Shown here in pieces: positions 53,344 to 64,000 of a stretch of 64,000 bases of DNA. Below the pieces are notes generated by a model. That model had not been told where the DNA came from. It saw only the letters and a list, made by a program, of their open reading frames with translations, and ran no database searches. The DNA is taken from assembly GCF_008843145.1 (NCBI RefSeq), contig NZ_CP030265.1, positions 4,270,501 through 4,334,500 of the forward strand, in the 5' to 3' direction. Numbering within the stretch: position 1 is the first letter of the stretch; the number at the start of each line of letters is the position of its first letter. Origin of the DNA: Skermanella pratensis (GTDB lineage: Bacteria > Pseudomonadota > Alphaproteobacteria > Azospirillales > Azospirillaceae). A program made the position numbers and the translations under genes.

Positions 53344-54459
53344 ATGACGGCACAGGTTCAGGAAACGGAAGTCAAGTCCGGCGCCGCCGGCGCGAAGAAG
53401 TTCCCGGGATGGGACAGCCGGAAATACAATTACTACGAACCGAAGGGCCGCAAGGCGACCCATTACGAGGACATGACGGTAGACGTCCAGCCCGATCCGG
53501 AACGCTACCTGCTCCAGAACTGGATCATCTCCTTCGCCGACGGGACGCCGACCTACTACAAGGGCTGGACCAAGCTCCAGTCGTCGGACTGGCACAAGTT
53601 CCGCGCTCCCGACCAGGAGTGGGAGCGGACCCATTACCAGCGCCAGTCCACCATCGAAGGCATGATCAAGAACGTCGTGGACAACGCCCGCAAGTCGGGC
53701 GCTCCGTCGCGCTTCGATCCCCGCTGGGTCAAGATCCTCCAGGACCATGTCGGCGCCTACAAGCATGCGGAGTACGGGCTGGGCAAGGCGACCATGCATG
53801 CCCAGCGCTACGGCTACACGCAGATGGTCAACAACGCGATCCTGACCAACTCGTCCTACAAGCTGCGCTTCGCCCAGGATCTGACGCTGTACCTGAGCGA
53901 GATCGGCATGGACCTTCCCGTGTTCGACGCGACCGCCGGCAAGACCCACTGGCTCGAAGACCCGGTCTGGCAGGGCACGCGCGAGGCGACCGAGGCCGTC
54001 ATGGGCGCCGAGGATTACCTTGAGCAGTATTTCGCGACCAACGTCGTGTTCGAGCCGCTGGTCGCCGAGCTGTTCCGCAGCGGCTTCGTCATGCAGCTTG
54101 CCGCCGCCCAGAACGACTTCGCCACTCCCGCGGTCGTGTCGGCGGCCGAGGCCGACTACGAGCAGAACCTCGCCAACTCGGTCGAGCTTTTCCATCTGCT
54201 GGCCCAGGACCCCGAGCATGGCGAAGCAAACCGCAAGGTCATGGAAGGCTGGCTCGAAAAGCACGGCACCCTCTGCGTCAAGGCGGCGAACCAGTTGCAG
54301 CCCGTCTGGTCGCAGCCCCGCGTCAAGGCGGCCCAGTTCACCGACGCCTTCGCCGCGTCGTCGAACCGCCTGAGGGCGATCTGCGCCGAGATCGGCATCG
54401 AGGTGCCCGCCACCGTCGAGATAGCACCCGCCCCTGCCCAGCCGGCCGCCGACGCCTGA
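53344..54459 (+). CDS. mimC: Monooxygenase hydroxylase small subunit
   Basis: A 371-residue beta subunit of the hydroxylase, helical and lacking the iron ligands. FPGWDSRKYNYYEPKGRKATHYEDMT and PERYLLQNWIISFADGTPTYYKGWT are characteristic of propane/phenol-type small subunits; HAEYGLGKATMHAQRYGYT and AAQNDFATPAVVSA correspond to the core. The ATG at 53344 has GGGGAGGAA upstream. It packs against MimA in an (alpha-beta)2 complex. Confidence 0.92.
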   Translation: MTAQVQETEVKSGAAGAKKFPGWDSRKYNYYEPKGRKATHYEDMTVDVQPDPERYLLQNWIISFADGTPTYYKGWTKLQSSDWHKFRAPDQEWERTHYQRQSTIEGMIKNVVDNARKSGAPSRFDPRWVKILQDHVGAYKHAEYGLGKATMHAQRYGYTQMVNNAILTNSSYKLRFAQDLTLYLSEIGMDLPVFDATAGKTHWLEDPVWQGTREATEAVMGAEDYLEQYFATNVVFEPLVAELFRSGFVMQLAAAQNDFATPAVVSAAEADYEQNLANSVELFHLLAQDPEHGEANRKVMEGWLEKHGTLCVKAANQLQPVWSQPRVKAAQFTDAFAASSNRLRAICAEIGIEVPATVEIAPAPAQPAADA

Positions 54460-54490
54460 AAACCCCGGATCGAGAGAGGAGAAAAGAGAC

Positions 54491-54847
54491 ATGAGCGTCG
54501 CCCATGACTTCAACATCTTCAAGCCCATGCAGGACCTGACCTTCGAGCACACGATCTCGCACCAGTGCGGCGTCACCATGAACGACAGCGTCGAGGCGCG
54601 CTGCATCGCCGAGGTGATGGAGAGCAAGCCGGGCATCAAGGTGACCTACATGCCGGCCATGATCCGCATCGACGGCGAAGGCAAGATGGAGTTCAAGATG
54701 GACGAGATCAGCGAGGCGCTCGGCCGCGAGATGACCCCGCACCTGTTCGAGATCTCCACCTCCACCCATTACGGCCGCATGGTCATGATCGACGACAACA
54801 CGGTCGTGCTGTTCGGCAACATGGACGACGCTCTCGAATACACCTGA
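54491..54847 (+). CDS. mimD: Monooxygenase coupling/effector protein
   Basis: A 118-residue MmoB/DmpM-like regulatory protein without cofactor. VGVTMNDSVEARCIAEV-type sequence (CGVTMNDSVEARCIAEVME), IKVTYMPAMIRIDGEGKMEF and HYGRMVMIDDNTVVLFG match the family. It binds the hydroxylase and controls O2 and substrate access so that NADH use is coupled to hydroxylation. A GGAGAAAAG site precedes the ATG. Confidence 0.92.
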   Translation: MSVAHDFNIFKPMQDLTFEHTISHQCGVTMNDSVEARCIAEVMESKPGIKVTYMPAMIRIDGEGKMEFKMDEISEALGREMTPHLFEISTSTHYGRMVMIDDNTVVLFGNMDDALEYT

Positions 54848-54888
54848 CCCGACAAGACCCAATCAAGAACCGATCGGCGGAGGAAACG

Positions 54889-55947
54889 ATGTTCAAGACG
54901 GCGGAAGGCGAGGAAATCTTCATCATCGACGGCCATACCCACCTGTGGGACGGCAGCAAGGAGAACCAGAAGAACATCCACGGCGGACAGTTCATCGACT
55001 GCTTCTACGGGTACCATACCGCGCTCAGCCCCAAGGAGTATGTCTGGCCCAAGGAGAAGTTCGACAAGTACGGCGCCGAGACCATGTACAACGACCTGTT
55101 CGTCGAGGGCTACGACGACATGGCGATCTTCCAGCCCACATACCTGAAGGACTTCTACGTCAACGGCTTCAACACGACGGAGCAGAACGCCGTCCTGAAG
55201 GAGAAGTATCCCGACCGCTTCATCCTCAACGGCGCCTGGGACCCGCGCGACGGCGAAGCGGGCATCGAGGCGCTGCACGAGCTGGTCGAGAAGTACAAGA
55301 TCCAGGGCGTCAAGCTCTACACCGCGGAGTGGAAGGGCGCCAGCAAGGGCTGGAAGCTGACCGACGAGTGGGCGCAGCGCTATATGGCCGAATGCGTCAA
55401 GCTGGGCGTGAAGAACATCCACGTCCACAAAGGGCCGACCATCCTGCCCCTGAACCGCGACGCCTTCGACGTGGCCGACATCGACGATGCGGCGACCAGC
55501 TTCCCCGAGCTGAACTTCATCGTCGAGCATTGCGGCCTGCCCCGGCTGGACGACTTCTGCTGGATCGCGGTGCAGGAGCCGAACGTCTATGGCGGGCTGG
55601 CGGTGGCCCTGCCCTTCATCCACAGCCGACCCGACTATTTCAACCAGGTCATCTCCGAGCTGCTGTTCTGGCTCGGGCCCGACCGGCTGCTCTACGGCAG
55701 CGACTACGCGATCTGGTCGCCCAAGTGGATGGTCGAGAAGTTCATGGCGCACGAGCTTCCCGACAATATCAAGAAAGACAAGGGCGTCGATCTCGACCTT
55801 GACGCCAAGCGCAAGATCCTCGGGCTCAACGCCGCGAAGCTCTACGGCATCGACGTGCCGGCCCACAAGGCCAAGCTTAGCGGCACCGCGCCGGCCGGCG
55901 CCGAGGAGAAGACCATGGCGCAGGTCGCCGAAGTCCTGGGAGACTGA
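54889..55947 (+). CDS. Amidohydrolase-family metal enzyme of the propane cluster
   Basis: A 352-residue amidohydrolase (TIM-barrel) with the metal motif FIIDGHTHLWDG, a Lys/His region (QGVKLYTAEW, NIHVHKGPTILP), FIVEHCGLPRLDDFCW and the Asp of RLLYGSDYAIWSPKW. It belongs to the amidohydrolase_2 (ACMSD-like) group. It is regularly found behind MimABCD/PrmABCD, but its reaction is unknown; assembly or repair of the diiron hydroxylase and catabolism of a product are both open. The ATG at 54889 follows GGAGGAAAC, 41 bp after mimD. Confidence 0.88.
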   Translation: MFKTAEGEEIFIIDGHTHLWDGSKENQKNIHGGQFIDCFYGYHTALSPKEYVWPKEKFDKYGAETMYNDLFVEGYDDMAIFQPTYLKDFYVNGFNTTEQNAVLKEKYPDRFILNGAWDPRDGEAGIEALHELVEKYKIQGVKLYTAEWKGASKGWKLTDEWAQRYMAECVKLGVKNIHVHKGPTILPLNRDAFDVADIDDAATSFPELNFIVEHCGLPRLDDFCWIAVQEPNVYGGLAVALPFIHSRPDYFNQVISELLFWLGPDRLLYGSDYAIWSPKWMVEKFMAHELPDNIKKDKGVDLDLDAKRKILGLNAAKLYGIDVPAHKAKLSGTAPAGAEEKTMAQVAEVLGD

Positions 55948-55952
55948 CGCCC

Positions 55953-56743
55953 ATGACCCTTCACGTCACCTCGGGCGATCCCCGCGTGGCGGAGGTGTGG
56001 GCGAGCTTGGCATCGGTGACGGACCCCGAACTCGATGAGTCCGTGACGGAGCTCCGCTTCGTCACGCAGGTCGAAGTGGACGCGGAGGACCGCGTCCACA
56101 TCGGGTTCCGATTGCCGACATACTGGTGCGCCGCCAACTTCGCCTTCCTGATGGCCGACGACATGCGCGTCGCGGTCTCCTCCCTCCCCTGGGTCCGGCA
56201 GGTCCTGGTCGACCTGCGCGACCACATGTATTCCGACACCATCAACGAGGGGCTCGCCCAGGGCCGCTCCTTCAAGTCCACCTTCAGCGACGAGGCCGCC
56301 GACGAGGACCTGGACGACTTGCGCCGGACCTTCCGGATCAAGGCGTTCCAGCGCCGGCAGGAAGCGGTGATCCGCCACCTGCTCGACCGGGGCTGGACGG
56401 TCCAGGCGATCCTCGATCTGGACTGCCCGCACCTGGCGACGCTGGCGATCGACGATCCCGAAGCCGCCCGCCAGCGCAGCCGCTACCTGGAGATCCGCCG
56501 CGAGTTCGGCGGCTCCGGCGACATGGCCTTCACCACGGCGCAAGGCGAACCGGTCGATCCCCGGAACTTCGCCGAATACCTGTCGCTGCTGCGCCGGGTC
56601 CGGATCAACACGGAGTTCAACGGGCATCTCTGCCGGGGCCTGCTCCAGGCCCGCTACGACGATCCCGCACCAGACGGGGAACCCACCCTGGCCGACTTCA
56701 TCGCCGGCCGGGTGGCAACAGGGAACACGGGAGGGAATGACGG

Positions 56744-56756
<13 letters not shown>
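55953..56756 (+). CDS. DUF59/MIP18-domain Fe-S assembly-like protein
   Basis: A 267-residue protein. Residues ~8-95 form a DUF59/MIP18 domain (VWASLASVTDPELDESVTEL, VHIGFRLPTYWCAANFAFLM). The remaining ~170 residues are helical with a Cys (DLDCPHLATLAID) and have no named domain. MIP18 proteins act in Fe-S or metal-centre maturation, so a role in inserting iron into MimA is attractive but unproven. Five bases separate it from the amidohydrolase gene, and it overlaps the GroEL gene by 13 bp, so the three are tightly coupled. Confidence 0.85.
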
Positions 56757-58381
<1,625 letters not shown>

Positions 58382-58427
58382 GCTTGGTCGGCAGTGAGAT
58401 CCGCCGCTACCTGCCGGCCGGGGGTGC

Positions 58428-58460
58428 GACGCACGGGGCAAACCGCCGGCCCCGTGCGTC
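58428..58460 (+). terminator. Hairpin terminator of the mim operon
   Basis: GACGCACGGGGC (58428-58439) pairs exactly with GCCCCGTGCGTC (58449-58460) over a 9-nt loop and is followed by AATCTT. It lies ~45 bp after mimG, separating the operon from mimR. Confidence 0.75.
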
Positions 58461-58615
58461 AATCTTATGCTGGCACGGGAGAATCGAAGGAGAGTGCAAG
58501 AAGATATCACCCAAACTTTATTGTTACTCAAGGACTGCCCACAGTGTAAACTCCGTGTTCCGGACCGCGCCGTCTGAGCACCAATAATAGGATCCGGGCG
58601 AGGGAGTGTGAATAC

Positions 58616-60546
<1,931 letters not shown>

Positions 60547-60553
<7 letters not shown>

Positions 60554-61173
60554 TCCCGGCCGGGACGCGGCTTGTAGACCGGCAGCGAGACCCCGAAGGC
60601 GATTCCGATGGCGCGGATCCCGAAGGCGGTCAGGAAACCCGCCCCCTGAGACCACACGGTGTCCGTCCCCGCCAGGATCAGCAGAAGATAGGCCAGGGCG
60701 CCGGCCGCCGCGGCGGTCGCATAGATCTCCTTGCGCAGGATCAGCGGGACCTCGGCGCACAGCACGTCGCGGATGATGCCGCCGAAGGTAGCCGTCATGA
60801 CGCCCAGGATCACGGCGACCGGCAGCGGTGCTTCTGCCCCCAACGCCTTTTCCGCCCCGGTCACGCAGAACAGCGCCAGCCCGGCGGCATCGGCCCAGAG
60901 CAGGACCTTGTAGCGCGACTCCAGGTAGGGTGCCGTGAAGAACAGCAGCACGCCGACGCCGATGCAGGTCATCACGTATTCCGGCGCCGAGATCCAGTAG
61001 ACCGCCCCCTGTCCCAGCAGCAGGTCGCGCATGGTGCCGCCGCCGATGCCCGTGACGGTGGCGATCAGGCAGAACCCGACGATGTCCATCTGCTTGCGCG
61101 ATGCCGTCAGCGCGCCGCTGGCGGCGAACACCGCGACTCCGCAGAGGTCGAGCCAGGCGATCCATTGGTCCAA
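60547..61173 (-). CDS. TRIC/UPF0126-family membrane protein
   Basis: A 208-residue, seven-helix inner-membrane protein with two repeats (FAASGALTASRKQMDIVGFC...GGGTMRDLLLG; FCVTGAEKALGAEAPL...TFGGIIRDVLC), typical of the trimeric intracellular cation channel/UPF0126 (YadS/YicG) family. The best start is a TTG at 61173, with GGGAGA at the right distance; the longer frame to 61566 runs antisense to the neighbouring transporter gene. Homologues are K+-selective channels or glycine transporters. It overlaps the mimR 3' end by 7 bp, convergently. Confidence 0.85.
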
Positions 61174-61276
61174 CGCGTATCTCCCATGCCGATGGTTTGG
61201 GCCCACACCTTCTATACAGGCGTGCCCAACGGTGCGAAGCTGGGCCGAGATATCCCCCCGCGACGCAGAAAACTCA

Positions 61277-62506
61277 ATGACATCGCTGTCCGCAAGGCGG
61301 GCCCGGCCCGTCGATCCGCCCGAACGGGCGAAGCCCGTAGACCCGCGGTGGCTCGCCATCGTCCTCAGTTCCCTGATGGCCTTCGCCCCGCTGGCCATCG
61401 ACATGTATCTCCCGGCCTTGCCGGAGATCGGCCGGAGTCTCGCCGCCTCTCCGGCATCGGTCCAGCTTTCGCTGTCCAGCTTCTTCCTGGGTTTCGGATC
61501 CGGCCAGTTGGTCTGGGGACCCTTGGGCGACCGGTTCGGCCGGCGCGGACCGATCACCGCCGGCATCCTGATTTATATCGCCGCCAGCTTCGGCTGCGCG
61601 CTGACCACCGACGCGGACCATCTGGTGCTGTGGCGGTTCGCCCAGGCTTTCGGTGCCTGCGCCGCTCCGGTGCTGGCGCGCGCAATGGTGCGCGACCTGT
61701 TCCCCCAGGATCAGGCGGCCCGCATGCTGTCGCTGATGATGCTGATCATGGGGGTGGCCCCCATGATCGCCCCGCTGCTGGGCGGCCAGGTGCTGGTGCA
61801 GCTCGGCTGGCGCGCGATCTTCTGGGGGCTGGCCGCCTTCGGGCTGGTGGTTCTGCTGGCACTCTTCTCGATCCCGGAAAGCCTCGCCCCGGCGGAGCGC
61901 CGGCGGGTCGGGATCGGTTCGATGCTGTCGGGCTACCTGCGCCTGCTCGGCAACCGCTCCTATCTGGCCTACTCCCTCGCGGGCGCCTTCTTCACCGGCG
62001 GGATGTTCAGCTACATCGCGGGGACGCCGTTCGTCTATATCGAGTATTTCGGGATATCGCCGCAGTTCTACGGCCTGCTGTTCGGCGTCAACGTCGTCGG
62101 CATGATGGTCTTCAACCTGGTGAACCGGCGGCTGGTGCTGGCGGTCGGTTCCGATCGCGCGCTGCGCTACGGAGCGCTCGGCTGCGCCGTGTTCGGCGTC
62201 GTCCTGGCGACGGTGGGAGGGACCGGAAGCTTCGGATTGGCGGGCATCGCCGTGCCGCTGTTCTTCTACCTCGCCATGATCGGGCTGGTCGGCGCCAATG
62301 CCATGGCGGGCGCCATGTCGGTGGTCCCCGGCATGGCCGGCGCGGCGTCCGGCCTTGCCGGGACGATTCAGTTCGGCGTGGGAGCCGCCGCGAGCGCCCT
62401 GGTCGGCTGGCTGTCCGACGGAACGCCCGGGCCGATGGTCCTGGTGATCGGCGTTATGGGGATCTGCTGCGCGCTGGCGGCGATGGCGCTTCCCGACCGC
62501 TCGTGA
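61277..62506 (+). CDS. Bcr/CflA-family drug efflux MFS transporter
   Basis: A 409-residue transporter with 12 membrane helices. MAFAPLAIDMYLPALPEIGRSL is the Bcr/CflA hallmark in helix 1 (the acidic D in IDMYLPALP), GDRFGRR is MFS motif A, and VAPMIAPLLGGQVL is motif C of drug:proton antiporters. It probably exports small hydrophobic drugs. The ATG at 61277 (MTSLSARRARP) begins just before the first helix. It is divergent from the TRIC-like gene. Confidence 0.9.
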   Translation: MTSLSARRARPVDPPERAKPVDPRWLAIVLSSLMAFAPLAIDMYLPALPEIGRSLAASPASVQLSLSSFFLGFGSGQLVWGPLGDRFGRRGPITAGILIYIAASFGCALTTDADHLVLWRFAQAFGACAAPVLARAMVRDLFPQDQAARMLSLMMLIMGVAPMIAPLLGGQVLVQLGWRAIFWGLAAFGLVVLLALFSIPESLAPAERRRVGIGSMLSGYLRLLGNRSYLAYSLAGAFFTGGMFSYIAGTPFVYIEYFGISPQFYGLLFGVNVVGMMVFNLVNRRLVLAVGSDRALRYGALGCAVFGVVLATVGGTGSFGLAGIAVPLFFYLAMIGLVGANAMAGAMSVVPGMAGAASGLAGTIQFGVGAAASALVGWLSDGTPGPMVLVIGVMGICCALAAMALPDRS

Positions 62507-62555
62507 AATCGCGGGCGGCGACCGGGCATGCGGTTCAGGGATTCACCCGCGCCGG

Positions 62556-63515
62556 TCAATGGCGCTGGTCGTCCGGAAAGACGGAATCGAGCGACTCCGC
62601 CGTCAAGGAACGCCGCAAGATCAAATCGAGCTGATCGAAAGGCGTCCTACGAAGCCTTTCCTCGACAGCCGGCGGGATCGATCCGAATCGCGTCTCCAGG
62701 GTCAGCCGGATGCTCTCCAGCTTTCCTTCCGTCCTGCCCTCGATCACACCCTTGGCATGACCCTCGTTCAGCCATTGCTGTGCAGCGAGCGATACCATGT
62801 CCTGCTCCCGGTTGGGCCTGACCCTGCCGTTCACCATCCTCATCATGTCGACGGAGATCCGCGGGTACATCTCCAGCATATAGTACAGCACTTTCTCCGC
62901 CAGGGGCGAGCCCTCGCGCAGGCCCGACAGCACCGCCTCCAGCAACATCTCCGGGTCGGGCTGGCGGTAGACGTACTTCAGCGGCAGCAGCGCCGCCCGG
63001 ACCTCCGGATCGGAGGACAGCTGGTCGTCGGGGATGGGAACGATGTTGCAGACGACGTAGCGGAAGTCGCGCAGCAGCTCCCGCAGGCCCTCGTCGGCAC
63101 CGATGACGTCGATGATCGACGTCGGCACCGTCCACGGTCCCCGGCCGTGATAGAACACCAGCGGGACGACCGGGGGCAGCCGGCTCATCCTGGAAGCATC
63201 ATCACCGACGAAGCTCTCCCAGATGTCGACCAGGTAGCCCAGCACCTGGAGCGGCGTCCGGGGATCGGGGTGGCTCTTGTGCTCCAGAAGCACATAGATC
63301 AGCAGGGTGCCGCCGTCGCGCAGGCGGACCGAGAACAGCCGGTCGACCCAGCTCGGAGTCAGCGTCCGGTCGACGAAGCTGCCGTCCAGCGGCACCGGCG
63401 GCTCGTCGCCCAGGCGGGCGGCGATCTCGGCCGGCAGGTAGTCGCGGATCAGGATGCCGGCCCGGACCGGATCGTCCAGCAATGCGCGGAACAGAAGGTC
63501 GTGCTGCTGGCCCAT
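62556..63515 (-). CDS. Rpn-family recombination-promoting nuclease / YhgA-like transposase-related protein
   Basis: A 319-residue PD-(D/E)XK nuclease. MGQQHDLLFRALL and DRLFSVRLRDGGTLLIYVLLEHKSHPDP give the D...ExK catalytic core (LLEHKS). The tail contains a short EG-rich repeat (GVIEGRTEGKLE), typical of Rpn/YhgA proteins. Rpn proteins promote RecA-independent recombination. Genes of this family move and duplicate readily, so this may be a horizontally spread element; no inverted repeats were found at its ends. Confidence 0.85.
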   Translation of the reverse strand: MGQQHDLLFRALLDDPVRAGILIRDYLPAEIAARLGDEPPVPLDGSFVDRTLTPSWVDRLFSVRLRDGGTLLIYVLLEHKSHPDPRTPLQVLGYLVDIWESFVGDDASRMSRLPPVVPLVFYHGRGPWTVPTSIIDVIGADEGLRELLRDFRYVVCNIVPIPDDQLSSDPEVRAALLPLKYVYRQPDPEMLLEAVLSGLREGSPLAEKVLYYMLEMYPRISVDMMRMVNGRVRPNREQDMVSLAAQQWLNEGHAKGVIEGRTEGKLESIRLTLETRFGSIPPAVEERLRRTPFDQLDLILRRSLTAESLDSVFPDDQRH

Positions 63516-63602
63516 CGGGAGGCGACCGTCCGCATGCGGTGTAATGATCGCGGCACAAGACAGCCGTCCGGTCCGATCAGCAATGCGGCATCTCGCCGTG
63601 CG

Positions 63603-63788
63603 TCAGGCGGCCTTGCGAAGCTGATCGTTGGCGGGCTGACCCTGGAAGTTCGCGCTGCCGGTGCTGCCGGCGCCCTCGGCCTGTTCGTCCCGGGTCAGCT
63701 TGCGCGCGATCACGGTGGTCACGGCGAAATGAACGATGGCGATCAGGACGAGCAGGGTGACGACGTTGGCGGTGGCTTCGGTGAGCAT
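63603..63788 (-). CDS. Small single-helix membrane protein
   Basis: A 61-residue protein starting at the ATG at 63788 with AGGAAT upstream. One membrane helix (ANVVTLLVLIAIVHFAVTTVI) is followed by a basic cytoplasmic-side segment (ARKLTRDEQ) and a disordered tail. No function is known. The longer frame to 63929 is likely leader sequence. A TTGACA box on this strand (63860-63855) could be the -35 of its promoter. Confidence 0.55.
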   Translation of the reverse strand: MLTEATANVVTLLVLIAIVHFAVTTVIARKLTRDEQAEGAGSTGSANFQGQPANDQLRKAA

Positions 63789-64000
63789 TGGATTATTCCT
63801 GTCTTGGAAGTTCGTTTGTGCAGTGCGGTAAACATGGCTCCGGCACGACCCACGTGTCAAATACGGCATGGTGTATTTTGTATACCAAGATTGGGGAGCT
63901 GCCTTGCGTTTCGCGGATAGGTAACGCAAAACCGATCGAAACCTTTATCGGCGCCGTGTTTCGGATGTCCTTCGCGAATACCCGGCAGCTTTCGCGGGTT

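Noticed and set aside
62556-63515. Insertion sequence around the Rpn-family gene
   Set aside because: The family name includes 'putative transposase', but no terminal inverted repeats or target duplications were found, and Rpn proteins act as nucleases rather than as IS transposases.

Overview
The window is one continuous, gene-dense stretch of very GC-rich DNA with strong third-position GC bias. The gene set (GlnE, an AsmA/YhdP-like protein, an IscR locus, Tim44-domain protein, alphaproteobacterial-type L28, class III formaldehyde dehydrogenase, lanthanide XoxF) points to an alphaproteobacterium, most likely Rhodospirillales of the Azospirillum/Skermanella kind. That placement is inferred from gene content; there is no rRNA or tRNA in the window. 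No prophage, IS element or CRISPR array was seen.

Left part (1-30.5 kb), mostly housekeeping. A partial unknown membrane protein runs off the left edge. It is followed by a large secreted GH5 glycosidase with RTX repeats, glnE, a YhdP-like protein, tyrS and anmK, an iscR / cysteine desulfurase / HscB-like / ferredoxin / tenA group, murI, rpmB, a frameshifted adenylate cyclase, upp, an FbpB-like permease, ppk2, selO, an unrecognised two-gene operon (26.1-28.5 kb), an endonuclease III-like gene and several small hypothetical genes. Two gene relics lie between these: a nucleotidyltransferase (MNT) remnant downstream of glnE and an XRE helix-turn-helix remnant downstream of anmK.

Middle (31.0-41.8 kb), C1/alcohol oxidation. 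A lanthanide-type methanol dehydrogenase cluster (xoxF, xoxG, xoxJ, a CXXCW rhodanese-like protein) continues into a group of small exported proteins, a SoxYZ-like carrier and a zinc metallohydrolase of the quinoprotein relay type. After a sugar transferase and an FMN reductase comes S-(hydroxymethyl)glutathione dehydrogenase, which would remove the formaldehyde made by XoxF.

Right part (44.3-60.6 kb), short-chain alkane/alcohol oxidation. A soluble diiron monooxygenase of the propane/MimABCD type is encoded in the order large hydroxylase, reductase, small hydroxylase, coupling protein. An amidohydrolase, a DUF59/MIP18-domain protein, a dedicated GroEL paralogue and a sigma-54 activator (MimR type) follow. 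About 3 kb upstream, a second AcoR-like sigma-54 activator is divergent from a zinc alcohol dehydrogenase operon. Both the alcohol dehydrogenase and the monooxygenase have near-perfect -24/-12 promoters. Propane to propanol to acetone or propanal is a coherent reading of the region.

Right end (60.5-64 kb): a TRIC/UPF0126 membrane protein, a Bcr/CflA drug exporter, an Rpn-family nuclease and a one-helix membrane protein.
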